64,000 bases of DNA. It comes from Odiellus spinosus (Eukaryota; Arthropoda; Arachnida; Opiliones; Phalangiidae). The DNA lies in contig OY987226.1 of NCBI GenBank assembly GCA_963920705.1, positions 27,288,706 through 27,352,705 on the forward strand, in the 5' to 3' direction. Both the position numbers and the translations under genes were made by a program. Below the pieces are notes generated by a model. That model searched no databases. It was not told the DNA's origin and saw only the letters and a list, made by a program, of their open reading frames with translations. Below, one piece after another: positions 14,216 to 29,200 of this stretch (within the stretch, counting starts at the first letter, position 1; each line of letters begins with the position of its first letter).

Positions 14216-17200
14216 GTAGATATATATTTGGGAAATTTGTGGATCTATACTTGGGAAATTTGTGGATCTATACTTGGGAAATTTGTGGATCTATACTTGG
14301 GAAATTTGTTTATCTATACTTGGGAAATTTGTGGATCTATACTTGGGAAATCTTTAGATCTATACTTGGGAAATTTGTCGATCTTTACTTGGGAAGTTTG
14401 TGGATCTATTGGGAAATTTGTGGATCTATTGGGAAATTTGTGGATCTACACTTGGGAAATTTTTGGATCTATACTTGGGAAATTTGTGGATCTATACCTG
14501 GTAATTTCTTGATATATATTTGGGAAATTTGTGGATCAATACTTGGGAATTTTGTGGAACTATACTTGGGAATTTTGTGGATCTATACTTGTAAACTTTA
14601 GATCTATACTTGGGACATTTGTGGATCTATACTTGGGAAATTTGTGGATCTATACTTGGCATATTTGTGGATCTATTCTTGGGAAATTTGTGGATCTATT
14701 CTTGGGAAATTTGTGGATCTATACTTGGGAAAATTTGTGGATCTATACTTGGGAGATTTGTGGATCTATACTTGGGAAATTTGTGGTTCTATACTTGGGA
14801 AATTTGTGGATCTATACTTGGGAGATTTGTGGATCTATACTTGGGAAATTTGTGGTTCTATACTTGGGAAATTTGTGGATCTATACTTGGGAAATTTGTG
14901 GATCTATACTTGGGAAATCTGTAGATCTATACTTGGGAAATTTGTCGACCTATACTTGGGAAATTTGTCGATCTATACTTGGGAAGTTTTTGGATTTATT
15001 CTTGGGAAATTTGTGTATATATATTTGGAAATTTGTGGATCTACACTTGGGAAATTTGTGGATCTATTCTTGGGAAATTTGTGGATCTATACTTGGGAGA
15101 TTTGTGGATCTATACTTGGGAAATCTGTAGATCTATACTTGGGAAATTTGTCGACCTATACTTGGGAAATTTTTCGATCTATACTTGGGAAGTTTTTGGA
15201 TTTATTCTTGGGAAATATGTGTATATATATTTGGAAATTTGTGGATCTATACTTGGGAAATTTGTGGATCTATACCTACGAAATCTGTAGATCTATACTT
15301 GGGAAAATTGTGGATCTACACTTGGGAAATTTGTGGATCTATACTTGGGAAATTTGTGGATATATACTTGGGAAATTTGTGGATCTATAATTGAGAAATT
15401 TGTGGAACTATACTTGGTAATTACTTGACATATATATGGGAAACTTGCGGAACTATACTTGGGAAGTTTGAAGAACTATACTTGGGAAATTTGTAGATAT
15501 ATATTTGGGAAATTTGTGGATCTATACTTGGAGAATTTGTGGATCTAGACTTGGGAAATTTGTGGATCTATACTGGGGAAATTTTTGGATTTATACTTGG
15601 GAAATTTGTGGATCTATACTTGGGAAATTTGTTGATCTATTTTTGGGAAATTTGTGGATCTATACTTTGGAAAAATGTAGATTTATACTTGGGAAATTGT
15701 GGATCTATACTTGGGAAATTTGTGGATATATTCTTGGGAAATTTGTGGATCTATACTTGGAAAATATGTGGATCTATACTTGGGAAATATGTGGATCTAG
15801 ACTAGGGACATTTGTGGATCTATAATTGAGAAATTTGTGGATCTAAACTTGGGAAAAATGTAGATTTATACTTGGGAAACTTTTGGAACTATGCTTGGGA
15901 AATTTGTAGATATATATTTGGGAAATTTGAGGATCTATATTTGTAAAATTTGTGGATCTAGACTTGGAGAATTTTTGGATCTAGACTAGGAAATTTGAGG
16001 ATCTATACTTGGGAAATTTGTGGATCTATACTTGGGAGATTTATGGATCTTTACTTGGGAAATTTGTGGATCTATTCTTGGGAAATTTGTGGATCTATAC
16101 TTGGCAAATTTGTGGATCTATTCTTGGGAAATTTGTGGATCTATTCTTGGGAAATTTGTGGATCTATACTTGGGAAATTTGTGGATCTATACTTGGGAAA
16201 TTTGTGGATCTATACTTGGAAGATTTGTGGATCTATACTTGGGAAATTTGTGGTTCTATACTTGGGAGATTTGTGGATCTATACTTGGGAAATTTGTGGA
16301 TCTATTCTTGGGAAATTTGTGGATCTATTCTTGGGAAATTTGTGGAACTATACTTGGAAAATATGTGGATCTATAATTGAGAAATTTGTGGATCTATAAT
16401 TGAGAAATTTGTGGATCTAAACTTGGGTAATTTGTGGATATATACTTGGTAATTTCTTGACATATATTTGGGAAACTTTTGGAACTATGCTTGGGAAATT
16501 TGTAGATATATATTTGGGAAATTTGAGGATCTATATTTGTAAAATTTGTGGATCTAGACTTGGAGAATTTTTGGATCTAGATTTGGGAAATTTGTGGATC
16601 TATACTGGGGAAATTTTTGGATCTATACTTGGGAAATTTGTGGATCTATACTTGGGAAATATGTGGATCTATACTTGGGAAATATGTGGATCTATACTTG
16701 GGAAATATGTGGATCTATACTAGGGAAATTTGTGGATCTAAACTTTTGAAATTTGTAGATATATATTTGGGAAATTTGTGGATCTATACTTGGGAAATAT
16801 GAAGAACTATACTTGGGAAATTTGTAGATATATATTTGGGAAAATTGTGGATCTATACTTGGAGAATTTGTAGATCTAGACTTGGGAAATTTGTGGATCT
16901 ATACTGGGGAAATTTTTGGATCTATATTTGGGAAATTTGTGGATCTATTCTTGGGAAATATGTGGATCTATACTAGGGGAATTTGTGGATCTATAATTGA
17001 GAAATTTGTGGATCTAAACTTGGGAAAAATGTAGATTTATACTTGGGAAATTTGTGGATTTATTCTTGGGAAATTTGTGGATCTATACTAGGAAATTTGA
17101 GGATCTATACTTGGGAAATTTGTGGATCTATACTTGGGAAATTTGTGGATCTATACTTGGGAAATTTGTGGATCTATTCTTGGGAAATTTGTGGATCTAT

Positions 17201-20200
17201 ACTTGGAAAATATGTGCATATATACTAGGGAAATTTGTGGATCTATAATTGAGAAATTTGTGGATCTAAACTTGGGAAAAATGTAGATTTATACTTGGGA
17301 AATTGTGGATCTATACTTGGGAAATTTGTAGATATATACTTGGTAATTTCTTGACATATATTTGGGAAACTTTAGGAACTATGCTTGGGAAATTTGTAGA
17401 TATATATTTGGGAAATTTGAGGATCTATATTTGTAAAATTTGTGGATCTAGACTTGGAGAATTTTTGGATCTAGACTAGGAAATTTGAGGATCTATACTT
17501 GGGAGATTTGTGGATCTATACTTGGGAAATTTGTGGATCTATTCTTGGAAAATTTGTGGATCTATACTTGGGAAATATGTGGATCTATACTAGGGAAATA
17601 TGTGGATCTATACTAGGGAAATATGTGGATCTATACTAGGGAAATTTGTGGATCTATAATTGAGAAATTTGTGGATCTAAACTTTGGAAAAATGTAGATT
17701 TATACTTGGGAAATTGTGGATCTATACTTGGGAAATTTGTCGACCTATACTTGGGAAATTTTTCGATCTATACTTGGGAAATTTTTGGATTTATTCTTGG
17801 GAAATATGTGTATATATATTTGGAAATTTGTGGATCTATACTTGTGAAATTTGTGGATCTACACTTGGCAAATTTGTGGATCTATAATTGAGAAATTTGT
17901 GGATCTAAACTTTGGAAAAATGTAGATTTATACTTGGGAAATTGTGGATATATACTTGGGAAATTTGTGGATATATTCTTGGGAATTTCTTGACATATAT
18001 TTGGGAAACTTTTGGAACTATACTTGGGAAATTTGTAGATATATATTTTCGAAATCTGTGGATCTAGACTTGGGAAATTTGTTGATATATACTTGGAAAA
18101 TTTGTTGGTATATACTTGGGAAATTTGTGGATCTATACTTGGGAATTTTGTGGATCTATACTTGTAAACTGTAGATCTATACTCGGGAAATTTGTGGATC
18201 TATACTTGGGAAATTTGTGGATCTATTCTTGGGAAATTTGTGGATCTATACTAGGAAATTTGAGGATCTATACTTGGGAGATTTGTGGATCTATACTTGG
18301 GAGATTTGTGGATCTATACTTGGGAGATTTGTGGATCTATACTTGGGAAATTTGTGGATCTATTCTTGGGAAATTTGTGGATCTATTCTTGGGAAATTTG
18401 TGGATCTATACTAGGGAAATTTGTGGATCTATAATTGAGAAATTTGTGGATCTAAACTTTAGAAAAATGTAGATTTATACTTGGGAAATTGTGGATCTAT
18501 ACTTGGGAAATTTGTAGATATATATTTGGGAAATTTGAGGATCTATATTTGTAAAATTTGTGGATCTAGACTTGGAGAATTTTTGGATCTAGATTTGGAA
18601 AATTTGTGGATCTATACTGGGGAAATTTTTGGATCTATACTTGGGAAATTTAGGATCTATACTTGGGAAATATGTGGATCTATACTTGGGAAATATATGG
18701 ATCTATACTAGGGAAATTTGTGGATCTAAACTTTTGAAATTTGTAGATATATATTTGGGAAATTTGTGGATCTAAACTTGGGAAATTTGTGGATATATAC
18801 TTGGGAAATTTGAGGATCTATACTTGGGAAATTTGTTTATCTATACTTGGGAAATTTGTGGATCTATACTTGGGAAATCTTTAGATCTATACTTGGGAAA
18901 TTTGTCGATCTTTACTTGGGAAGTTTGTGGATCTATTGGGAAATTTGTGGATCTATTGGGAAATTTGTGGATATATACTTCGGAAATTTGTGGATCTACA
19001 CTTGGGAAATTTTTGGATCTATACTTGGGAAATTTGTGGATCTATACCTGGTAATTTCTTGATATATATTTGGGAATTTTGTGGATCTATACTTGTAAAC
19101 TTTAGATCTATACTTGGGACATTTGTGGATCTATACTTGGGAAATTTGTGGATCTATACTTGGCAAATTTGTGGATCTATTCTTGGGAAATTTGTGGATC
19201 TATACTTGGGAAAATTTGTGGATCTATACTTGGGAAATTTGTGGTTCTATACTTGGGAAATTTGTGGATCTATACTTGGGAGATTTGTGGATCTATACTT
19301 GGGAAATTTGTGGATCTATACTTGGGAAATTTGTGGATCTATACTTGGGAAATCTGTAGATCTATACTTGGGAAATTTGTCGACCTATACTTGGGAAATT
19401 TGTCGATCTATACTTGGGAAGTTTTTGGATTTATTCTTGGGAAATTTGTGTATATATATTTGGAAATTTGTGGATCTACACTTGGGAAATTTGTGGATCT
19501 ATTCTTGGGAAATTTGTGGATCTATACTTGGGAGATTTGTGGATCTATACTTGGGAAATCTGTAGATCTATACTTGGGAAATTTGTCGACCTATACTTGG
19601 GAAATTTTTCGATCTATACTTGGGAAGTTTTTGGATTTATTCTTGGGAAATATGTGTATATATATTTGGAAATTTGTGGATCTATACTTGGGAAATTTGT
19701 GGATCTATACCTGGGAAATCTGTAGATCTATACTTGGGAAAATTGTGGATCTACACTTGGGAAATTTGTGGATCTATACTTGGGAAATTTGTGGATCTAT
19801 ACTTGGGAAATTTGTGGATCTATAATTGAGAAATTTGTGGAACTATACTTGGTAATTACTTGACATATATTTGGGAAACTTGCGGAACTATACTTGGGAA
19901 ATTTGTAGATATATATTTGGGAAATTTGTGGATCTATACTTGGAGAATTTGTGGATCTAGACTTGGGAAATTTGTGGATCTATACTGGGGAAATTTTTGG
20001 ATTTATACTTGGGAAATTTGTGGATCTATACTTGGGAAATTTGTTGATCTATTTTTGGGAAATTTGTGGATCTATACTTTGGAAAAATGTAGATTTATAC
20101 TTGGGAAATTTGTGGATATATTCTTGGGAAATTTGTGGATCTATACTTGGAAAATATGTGGATCTATACTTGGGAAATATGTGGATCTATACTAGGGACA

Positions 20201-23200
20201 TTTGTGGATCTATAATTGAGAAATTTGTGGATCTAAACTTGGGAAAAATGTAGATTTATACTTGGGAAACTTTTGGAACTATGCTTGGGAAATTTGTAGA
20301 TATATATTTGGGAAATTTGAGGATCTATATTTGTAAAATTTGTGGATCTAGACTTGGAGAATTTTTGGATCTAGACTAGGAAATTTGAGGATCTATACTT
20401 GGGAAATTTGTGGATCTATACTTGGGAGATTTGTGGATCTTTACTTGGGAAATTTGTGGATCTATTCTTGGGAAATTTGTGGATCTATAATTGAGAAATT
20501 TGTGGATCTAAACTTGGGAAAAATGTAGATTTATACTTGGGAAATTGTGGATCTATACTAGGGAAATTTGTGGATATATACTTGGTAATTTCTTGACATA
20601 TATTTGGGAAACTTTTGGAACTGTGCTTGGGAAATTTGTAGATATATATTTGGGAAATTTGAGGATCTATATTTGTAAAATTTGTGGATCTAGACTTGGA
20701 GAATTTTTGGATCTAGACTAGGAAATTTGAGGATCTATACTTGGGAAATTTGTGGATCTATACTTGGGAGATTTGTGGATCTATTCTTGGGAAATTTGTG
20801 GATCTATACTTGGGAAATATGTGGATCTATACTAGGGAAATATGTGGATCTATACTAGGGAAATATGTGGATCTATACTAGGGAAATTTGTGGATCTATA
20901 ATTGAGAAATTTGTGGATCTAAACTTTGGAAAAATGTAGATTTATACTTGGGAAATTGTGGATCTATACTTGGGAAATTTGTGGATCTATACTTGGGAAA
21001 TCTGTAGATCTATACTTGGGAAATTTGTCGACCTATACTTGGGAAATTTTTCGATCTATACTTGGGAAGTTTTTGGATTTATTCTTGGGAAATATGTGTA
21101 TATATATTTGGAAATTTGTGGATCTATACTTGGGAAATTTGTGGATCTACACTTGGCAAATTTGTGGATCTATAATTGAGAAATTTGTGGATCTAAACTT
21201 TGGAAAAATGTAGATTTATACTTGGGAAATTGTGGATATATACTTGGGAAATTTGTGGATATATTCTTGGTAATTTCTTGACATATATTTGGGAAACTTT
21301 TGGAACTATACTTGGGAAATTTGTAGATATATATTTTCGAAATCTGTGGATCTAGACTTGGGAAATTTGTGGATCTATACTTGGTAATTTCTTGACATAT
21401 ATTTGGGAAATTTGTGGATCTATACTTGGGAATTTTGTAGATCTATACTCGGGAAATTTGTGGATCTATACTTGGGAAATTTGTGGATCTATTCTTGGGA
21501 AATTTTTGGATCTATACTAGGAAATTTGAGGATCTATACTTGGGAGATTTGTGGATCTATACTTGGGAAATTTGTGGATCTATTCTTGGGAAATTTGTGG
21601 ATCTATTCTTGGGAAATTTGTGGATCTATACTTGGAAAATATGTGGATCTATACTAGGGAAATTTGTGGATCTATAATTGAGAAATTTGTGGATCTAAAC
21701 TTGGGAAAAATGTAGATTTATACTTGGGAAATTGTGGATCTATACTTGGGAAATTTGTGGATATATACTTGGGAAATTTGTGGATATATACTTGGTAATT
21801 TCTTGACATATATTTGGGAAACTTTTGGAACTATGCTTGGGAAATTTGTAGATATATATTTGGGAAATTTGAGGATCTATATTTGTAAAATTTGTGGATC
21901 TAGACTTGGAGAATTTTTGGATCTAGATTTGGGAAATTTGTGGATCTATACTGGGGAAATTTTTGGATCTATACTTGGGAAATTTATGGATCTATACTTG
22001 GGAAATATGTGGATCTATACTAGGGAAATTTGTGGATCTAAACTTTTGAAATTTATAGATATATATTTGGGAAATTTGTGGATCTATACTTGGGAAATTT
22101 GTGGATATATACTTGGGAAATTTGTTTATCTATACTTGGGAAATTTGTGGATCTATATTTGGGAAATCTTTAGATCTATACTTGGGAAATTTGTCGATCT
22201 TTTTTTGGGAAGTTTGTGGATCTATTGGGAAATTTGTGGATCTATTGGGAAATTTGTGGATATATACTTCGGAAATTTGTGGATCTACACTTGGGAAATT
22301 TTTGGATCTATACTTGGGAAATTTGTGGATCTATACCTGGTAATTTCTTGATATATATTTGGGAAATTTGTGGATCAATACTTGGGAATTTTGTGGATCT
22401 ATACTTGGGAATTTTGTGGAACTATACTTGGGAATTTTGTGGATCTATACTTGTAAACTTTAGATCTATACTTGGGACATTTGTGGATCTATACTTGGCA
22501 AATTTGTGGATCTATTCTTGGGAAATTTGTGGATCTATTCTTGGGAAATTTGTGGATCTATACTTGGGAAATTTGTGGATCTATACTTGGGAAATTTGTG
22601 GTTCTATACTTGGGAAATTTGTGGTTCTATACTTGGGAAATTTGTGGATCTATACTTGGGAAATTTGTGGATCTATACTTGGGAAATTTGTGGATCTATA
22701 CTTGGGAAATTTGTGGATCTATACTTGGGAAATCTGTAGATCTATACTTGGGAAATTTGTCGACCTATACTTGGGAAATTTGTCGATCTATACTTGGGAA
22801 GTTTTTGGATTTATTCTTGGGAAATTTGTGTATATATATTTGGAAATTTGTGGATCTACACTTGGGAAATTTGTGGATCTATTCTTGGGAAATTTGTGGA
22901 TCTATACTTGGGAAATCTGTAGATCTATACTTGGGAAATTTGTCGACCTATACTTGGGAAATTTTTCGATCTATACTTGGGAAGTTTTTGGATTTATTCT
23001 TGGGAAATATGTGTATATATATTTGGAAATTTGTGGATCTATACTTGGGAAATCTTTAGATCTATACTTGGGAAATTTGTCGATCTTTACTTGGGAAGTT
23101 TGTGGATCTATTGGGAAATTTGTGGATCTATTGGGAAATTTGTGGATATATTCTTCGGAAATTTGTGGATCTACACTTGGGAAATTTTTGGATCTATACT

Positions 23201-26200
23201 TGGGAAATTTGTGGATCTATACCTGGTAATTTCTTGATATATATTTGGGAAATTTGTGGATCTATACTTGGGACATTTGTGGATCTATTCTTGGGAAATT
23301 TGTGGATCTATTCTTGGGAAATTTGTGAATCTATACTTGGGAAAATTTGTGGATCTATACTTGGGAGATTTGTGGATCTATACTTGGGAAATTTGTGGTT
23401 CTATACTTGGGAAATTTGTGGATCTATACTTGGGAGATTTGTGGATCTATACTTGGGAAATTTGTGGTTCTATACTTGGGAAATTTGTGGTTCTATACTT
23501 TTGAAATTTGTGGATCTATACTTGGGAAATTTGTAGATCTATACTTGGGAAATTTGTCGACCTATACTTGGGAAATTTGTCGATCTATACTTGGGAAGTT
23601 TTTGGATTTATTCTTGGGAAATTTGTGTATATATATTTGGAAATTTGTGGATCTACACTTGGGAAATTTGTGGATCTATTCTTGGGAAATTTGTGGATCT
23701 ATACTTGGGAGATTTGTGGATCTATACTTGGGAAATTTGTGGATCTATACTTGGGAAATCTGTAGATCTATACTTGGGAAATTTGTCGACCTATACTTGG
23801 GAAATTTTTCGATCTATACTTGGGAAGTTTTTGGATTTATTCTTGGGAAATATGTGTATATATATTTGGAAATTTGTGGATCTATACTTGGGAAATTTGT
23901 GGATCTATACCTGGGAAATCTGTAGATCTATACTTGGGAAAATTGTGGATCTACACTTGGGAAATTTGTGGATCTATATTTGGGAAATTTGTGGATCTAT
24001 ACTTGGGAAATTTGTGGATCTATAATGAGAAATTTGTGGAACTATACTTGGTAATTACTTGACATATATTTGGGAAACTTGCGGAACTATACTTGGGAAG
24101 TTTGAAGAACTATACTTGGGAAATTTGTAGATATATATTTGGGAAATTTGTGGATCTATACTTGGAGAATTTGTGGATCTAGACTTGGGAAATTTGTGGA
24201 TCTATACTGGGGAAATTTTTGGATCTATACTGGGGAAATTTTTGGATCTATACTTGGGAAATTTGTGGATCTATACTTTGGAAAAATGTAGATTTATACT
24301 TGGGAAATTGTGGATCTATACTTGGGAAATATGTGGATCAATACTAGGGACATTTGTGGATCTATAATTGAGAAATTTGTGGATCTAAACTTGGGAAAAA
24401 TGTAGATTTATACTTGGGAAATTGTGGATCTATACTTGGGAAATTTGTGGATATATTCTTGGGAAATTTGTGGATCTATAATTGAGAAATTTGTGGATCT
24501 AAACTTGGGAAAAATGTAGATTTATACTTGGGAAACTTTTGGAACTATGCTTGGGAAATTTGTAGATATATATTTGGGAAATTTGATGATCTATATTTGT
24601 AAAATTTGTGGATCTAGACTTGGAGAATTTTTGGATCTAGACTAGGAAATTTGAGGATCTATACTTGGGAAATTTGTGGATCTATTCTTGGGAAATTTGT
24701 GGATCTATACTTGGGAAATTTGTGGATCTATACTTGGGAAATTTGTGGATCTATACTTGGGAAATTTGTGGTTCTATACTTGGGAGATTTGTGGATCTAT
24801 ACTTGGGAAATTTGTGGATCTATTCTTGGGAAATTTGTGGATCTATTCTTGGGAAATTTGTGGAACTATACTTGGAAAATATGTGGATCTATAATTGAGA
24901 AATTTGTGGATCTATAATTGAGAAATTTGTGGATCTAAACTTGGGTAATTTGTGGATATATACTTGGTAATTTCTTGACATATATTTGGGAAACTTTTGG
25001 AACTATGCTTGGGAAATTTGTAGATATATATTTGGGAAATTTGAGGATCTATATTTGTAAAATTTGTGGATCTAGACTTGGAGAATTTTTGGATCTAGAT
25101 TTGGGAAATTTGTGGATCTATACTGGGGAAATTTTTGGATCTATACTTGGGAAATATGTGGATCTATACTTGGGAAATATGTGGATCTATACTTGGGAAA
25201 TATGTGGATCTATACTAGGGAAATTTGTGGATCTAAACTTTTGAAATTTGTAGATATATATTTGGGAAATTTGTGGATCTATACTTGGGAATTTTGCGGA
25301 ACTATACTTGGGAATTTTGTGGATCTATACTTGTAAACTTTAGATCTATACTTGGGACATTTGTGGATCTATACTTGGGAAATTTGTGGATCTATACTTG
25401 GCAAATTTGTGGATCTATTCTTGGGAAATTTGTGGATCTATTCTTGGGAAATTTGTGGATCTATACTTGGGAAAATTTGTGGATCTATACTTGGGAGATT
25501 TGTGGATCTATACTTGGGAAATTTGTGGTTCTATACTTGGGAAATTTGTGGATCTATACTTGGGAGATTTGTGGATCTATACTTGGGAAATTTGTGGTTC
25601 TATACTTGGGAAATTTGTGGATCTATACTTGGGAAATTTGTGGATCTATACTTGGGAAATCTGTAGATCTATACTTGGGAAATTTGTCGATCTATACTTG
25701 GGAAGTTTTTGGATTTATTCTTGGGAAATTTGTGTATATATATTTGGAAATTTGTGGATCTACACTTGGGAAATTTGTGGATCTATTCTTGGGAAATTTG
25801 TGGATCTATACTTGGGAGATTTGTGGATCTATACTTGGGAAATCTGTAGATCTATACTTGGGAAATTTGTCGACCTATACTTGGGAAATTTTTCGATCTA
25901 TACTTGGGAAGTTTTTGGATTTATTCTTGGGAAATACGTGTATATATATTTGGAAATTTGTGGATCTATACTTGGGAAATTTGTGGATCTATACCTAGGA
26001 AATCTGTAGATCTATACTTGGGAAAATTGTGGATCTACACTTGGGAAATTTGTGGATCTATACTTGGGAAATTTGTGGATATATACTTGGGAAATTTGTG
26101 GATCTATAATTGAGAAATTTGTGGAACTATACTTTCTAATTACTTGACATATATTTGGGAAACTTGCGGAACTATACTTGGGAAGTTTGAAGAACTATAC

Positions 26201-29200
26201 TTGGGAAATTTGTAGATATATATTTGGGAAATTTGTGGATCTATACTTGGAGAATTTGTGGATCTAGACTTGGGAAATTTGTGGATCTATACTGGGGAAA
26301 TTTTTGGATTTATACTTTGGAAAAATGTAGATTTATACTTGGGAAATTGTGGATCTATACTTGGGAAATTTGTGGATATATTCTTGGGAAATTTGTGGAT
26401 CTATACTTGGAAAATATGTGGATCTATACTTGGGAAATATGTGGATCTAGACTAGGGACATTTGTGGATCTATAATTGAGAAATTTGTGGATCTAAACTT
26501 GGGAAAAATGTAGATTTATACTTGGGAAACTTTTGGAACTATGCTTGGGAAATTTGTAGATATATATTTGGGAAATTTGAGGATCTATATTTGTAAAATT
26601 TGTGGATCTAGACTTGGAGAATTTTTGGATCTAGACTAGGAAATTTGAGGATCTATACTTGGGAAATTTGTGGATCTATACTTGGGAGATTTATGGATCT
26701 TTACTTGGGAAATTTGTGGATCTATTCTTGGGAAATTTGTGGATCTATACTTGGGAAATTTGTGGATCTATACTTGGGAAATTTGTGGATCTATACTTGG
26801 AAGATTTGTGGATCTATACTTGGGAAATTTGTGGTTCTATACTTGGGAGATTTGTGGATCTATACTTGGGAAATTTGTGGATCTATTCTTGGGAAATTTG
26901 TGGATCTATTCTTGGGAAATTTGTGGAACTATACTTGGAAAATATGTGGATCTATAATTGAGAAATTTGTGGATCTATAATTGAGAAATTTGTGGATCTA
27001 AACTTGGGTAATTTGTGGATATATACTTGGTAATTTCTTGACATATATTTGGGAAACTTTTGGAACTATGCTTGGGAAATTTGTAGATATATATTTGGGA
27101 AATTTGAGGATCTATATTTGTAAAATTTGTGGATCTAGACTTGGAGAATTTTTGGATCTAGATTTGGGAAATTTGTGGATCTATACTGGGGAAATTTTTG
27201 GATCTATACTTGGGAAATTTGTGGCTCTATACTTGGGAAATATGTGGATCTATACTAGGGAAATTTGTGGATCTAAACTTTTGAAATTTGTAGATATATA
27301 TTTGGGAAATTTGTGGATCTATACTTGGGAAATATGAAGAACTATACTTGGGAAATTTGTAGATATATATTTGGGAAAATTGTGGATCTATACTTGGAGA
27401 ATTTGTAGATCTAGACTTGGGAAATTTGTGGATCTATACTGGGGAAATTTTTGGATCTATATTTGGGAAATTTGTGGATCTATTCTTGGGAAATATGTGG
27501 ATCTATACTAGGGGAATTTGTGGATCTATAATTGAGAAATTTGTGGATCTAAACTTGGGAAAAATGTAGATTTATACTTGGGAAATTTGTGGATTTATTC
27601 TTGGGAAATTTGTGGATCTATACTTGGGAGATTTGTGGATCTATACTTGGGAGATTTGTGGATCTATACTTGGGAAATTTGTGGATCTATTCTTGGGAAA
27701 TTTGTGGATCTATACTTGGAAAATATGTGCATATATACTAGGGAAATTTGTGGATCTATAATTGAGAAATTTGTGGATCTAAACTTGGGAAAAATGTAGA
27801 TTTATACTTGGGAAATTGTGGATCTATACTTGGGAAATTTGTAGAAATATACTTGGTAATTTCTTGACATATATTTGGGAAACTTTAGGAACTATGCTTG
27901 GGAAATTTGTAGATATATATTTGGGAAATTTGAGGATCTATATTTGTAAAATTTGTGGATCTAGACTTGGAGAATTTTTGGATCTAGACTAGGAAATTTG
28001 AGGATCTATACTTGGGAGATTTGTGGATCTATACTTGGGAAATTTGTGGATCTATTCTTGGAAAATTTGTGGATCTATACTTGGGAAATATGTGGATCTA
28101 TACTAGGGAAATATGTGGATCTATACTAGGGAAATATGTGGATCTATACTAGGGAAATTTGTGGATCTATAATTGAGAAATTTGTGGATCTAAACTTTGG
28201 AAAAATGTAGATTTATACTTGGGAAATTGTGGATCTATACTTGGGAAATTTGTGGATCTATACTTGGGAAATCTGTAGATCTATACTTGGGAAATTTGTC
28301 GACCTATACTTGGGAAATTTTTCGATCTATACTTGGGAAGTTTTTGGATTTATTCTTGGGAAATATGTGTATATATATTTGGAAATTTGTGGATCTATAC
28401 TTGTGAAATTTGTGGATCTACACTTGGCAAATTTGTGGATCTATAATTGAGAAATTTGTGGATCTAAACTTTGGAAAAATGTAGATTTATACTTGGGAAA
28501 TTGTGGATATATACTTGGGAAATTTGTGGATATATTCTTGGTAATTTCTTGACATATATTTGGGAAACTTTTGGAACTATACTTGGGAAATTTGTAGATA
28601 TATATTTTCGAAATCTGTGGATCTAGACTTGGGAAATTTGTTGATATATACTTGGAAAATTTGTTGGTATATACTTGGGAAATTTGTGGATCTATACTTG
28701 GGAATTTTGTGGATCTATACTTGTAAACTGTAGATCTATACTCGGGAAATTTGTGGATCTATACTTGGGAAATTTGTGGATCTATTCTTGGGAAATTTGT
28801 GGATCTATACTAGGAAATTTGAGGATCTATACTTGGGAGATTTGTGGATCTATACTTGGGAGATTTGTGGATCTATACTTGGGAAATTTGTGGATCTATT
28901 CTTGGGAAATTTGTGGATCTATTCTTGGGAAATTTGTGGATCTATACTTGGAAAATATGTGGATCTATACTAGGGAAATTTGTGGATCTATAATTGAGAA
29001 ATTTGTGGATCTAAACTTTGGAAAAATGTAGATTTATACTTGGGAAATTGTGGATCTATACTTGGGAAATTTGTAGATATATATTTGGGAAATTTGAGGA
29101 TCTATATTTGTAAAATTTGTGGATCTAGACTTGGAGAATTTTTGGATCTAGATTTGGAAAATTTGTGGATCTATACTGGGGAAATTTTTGGATCTATACT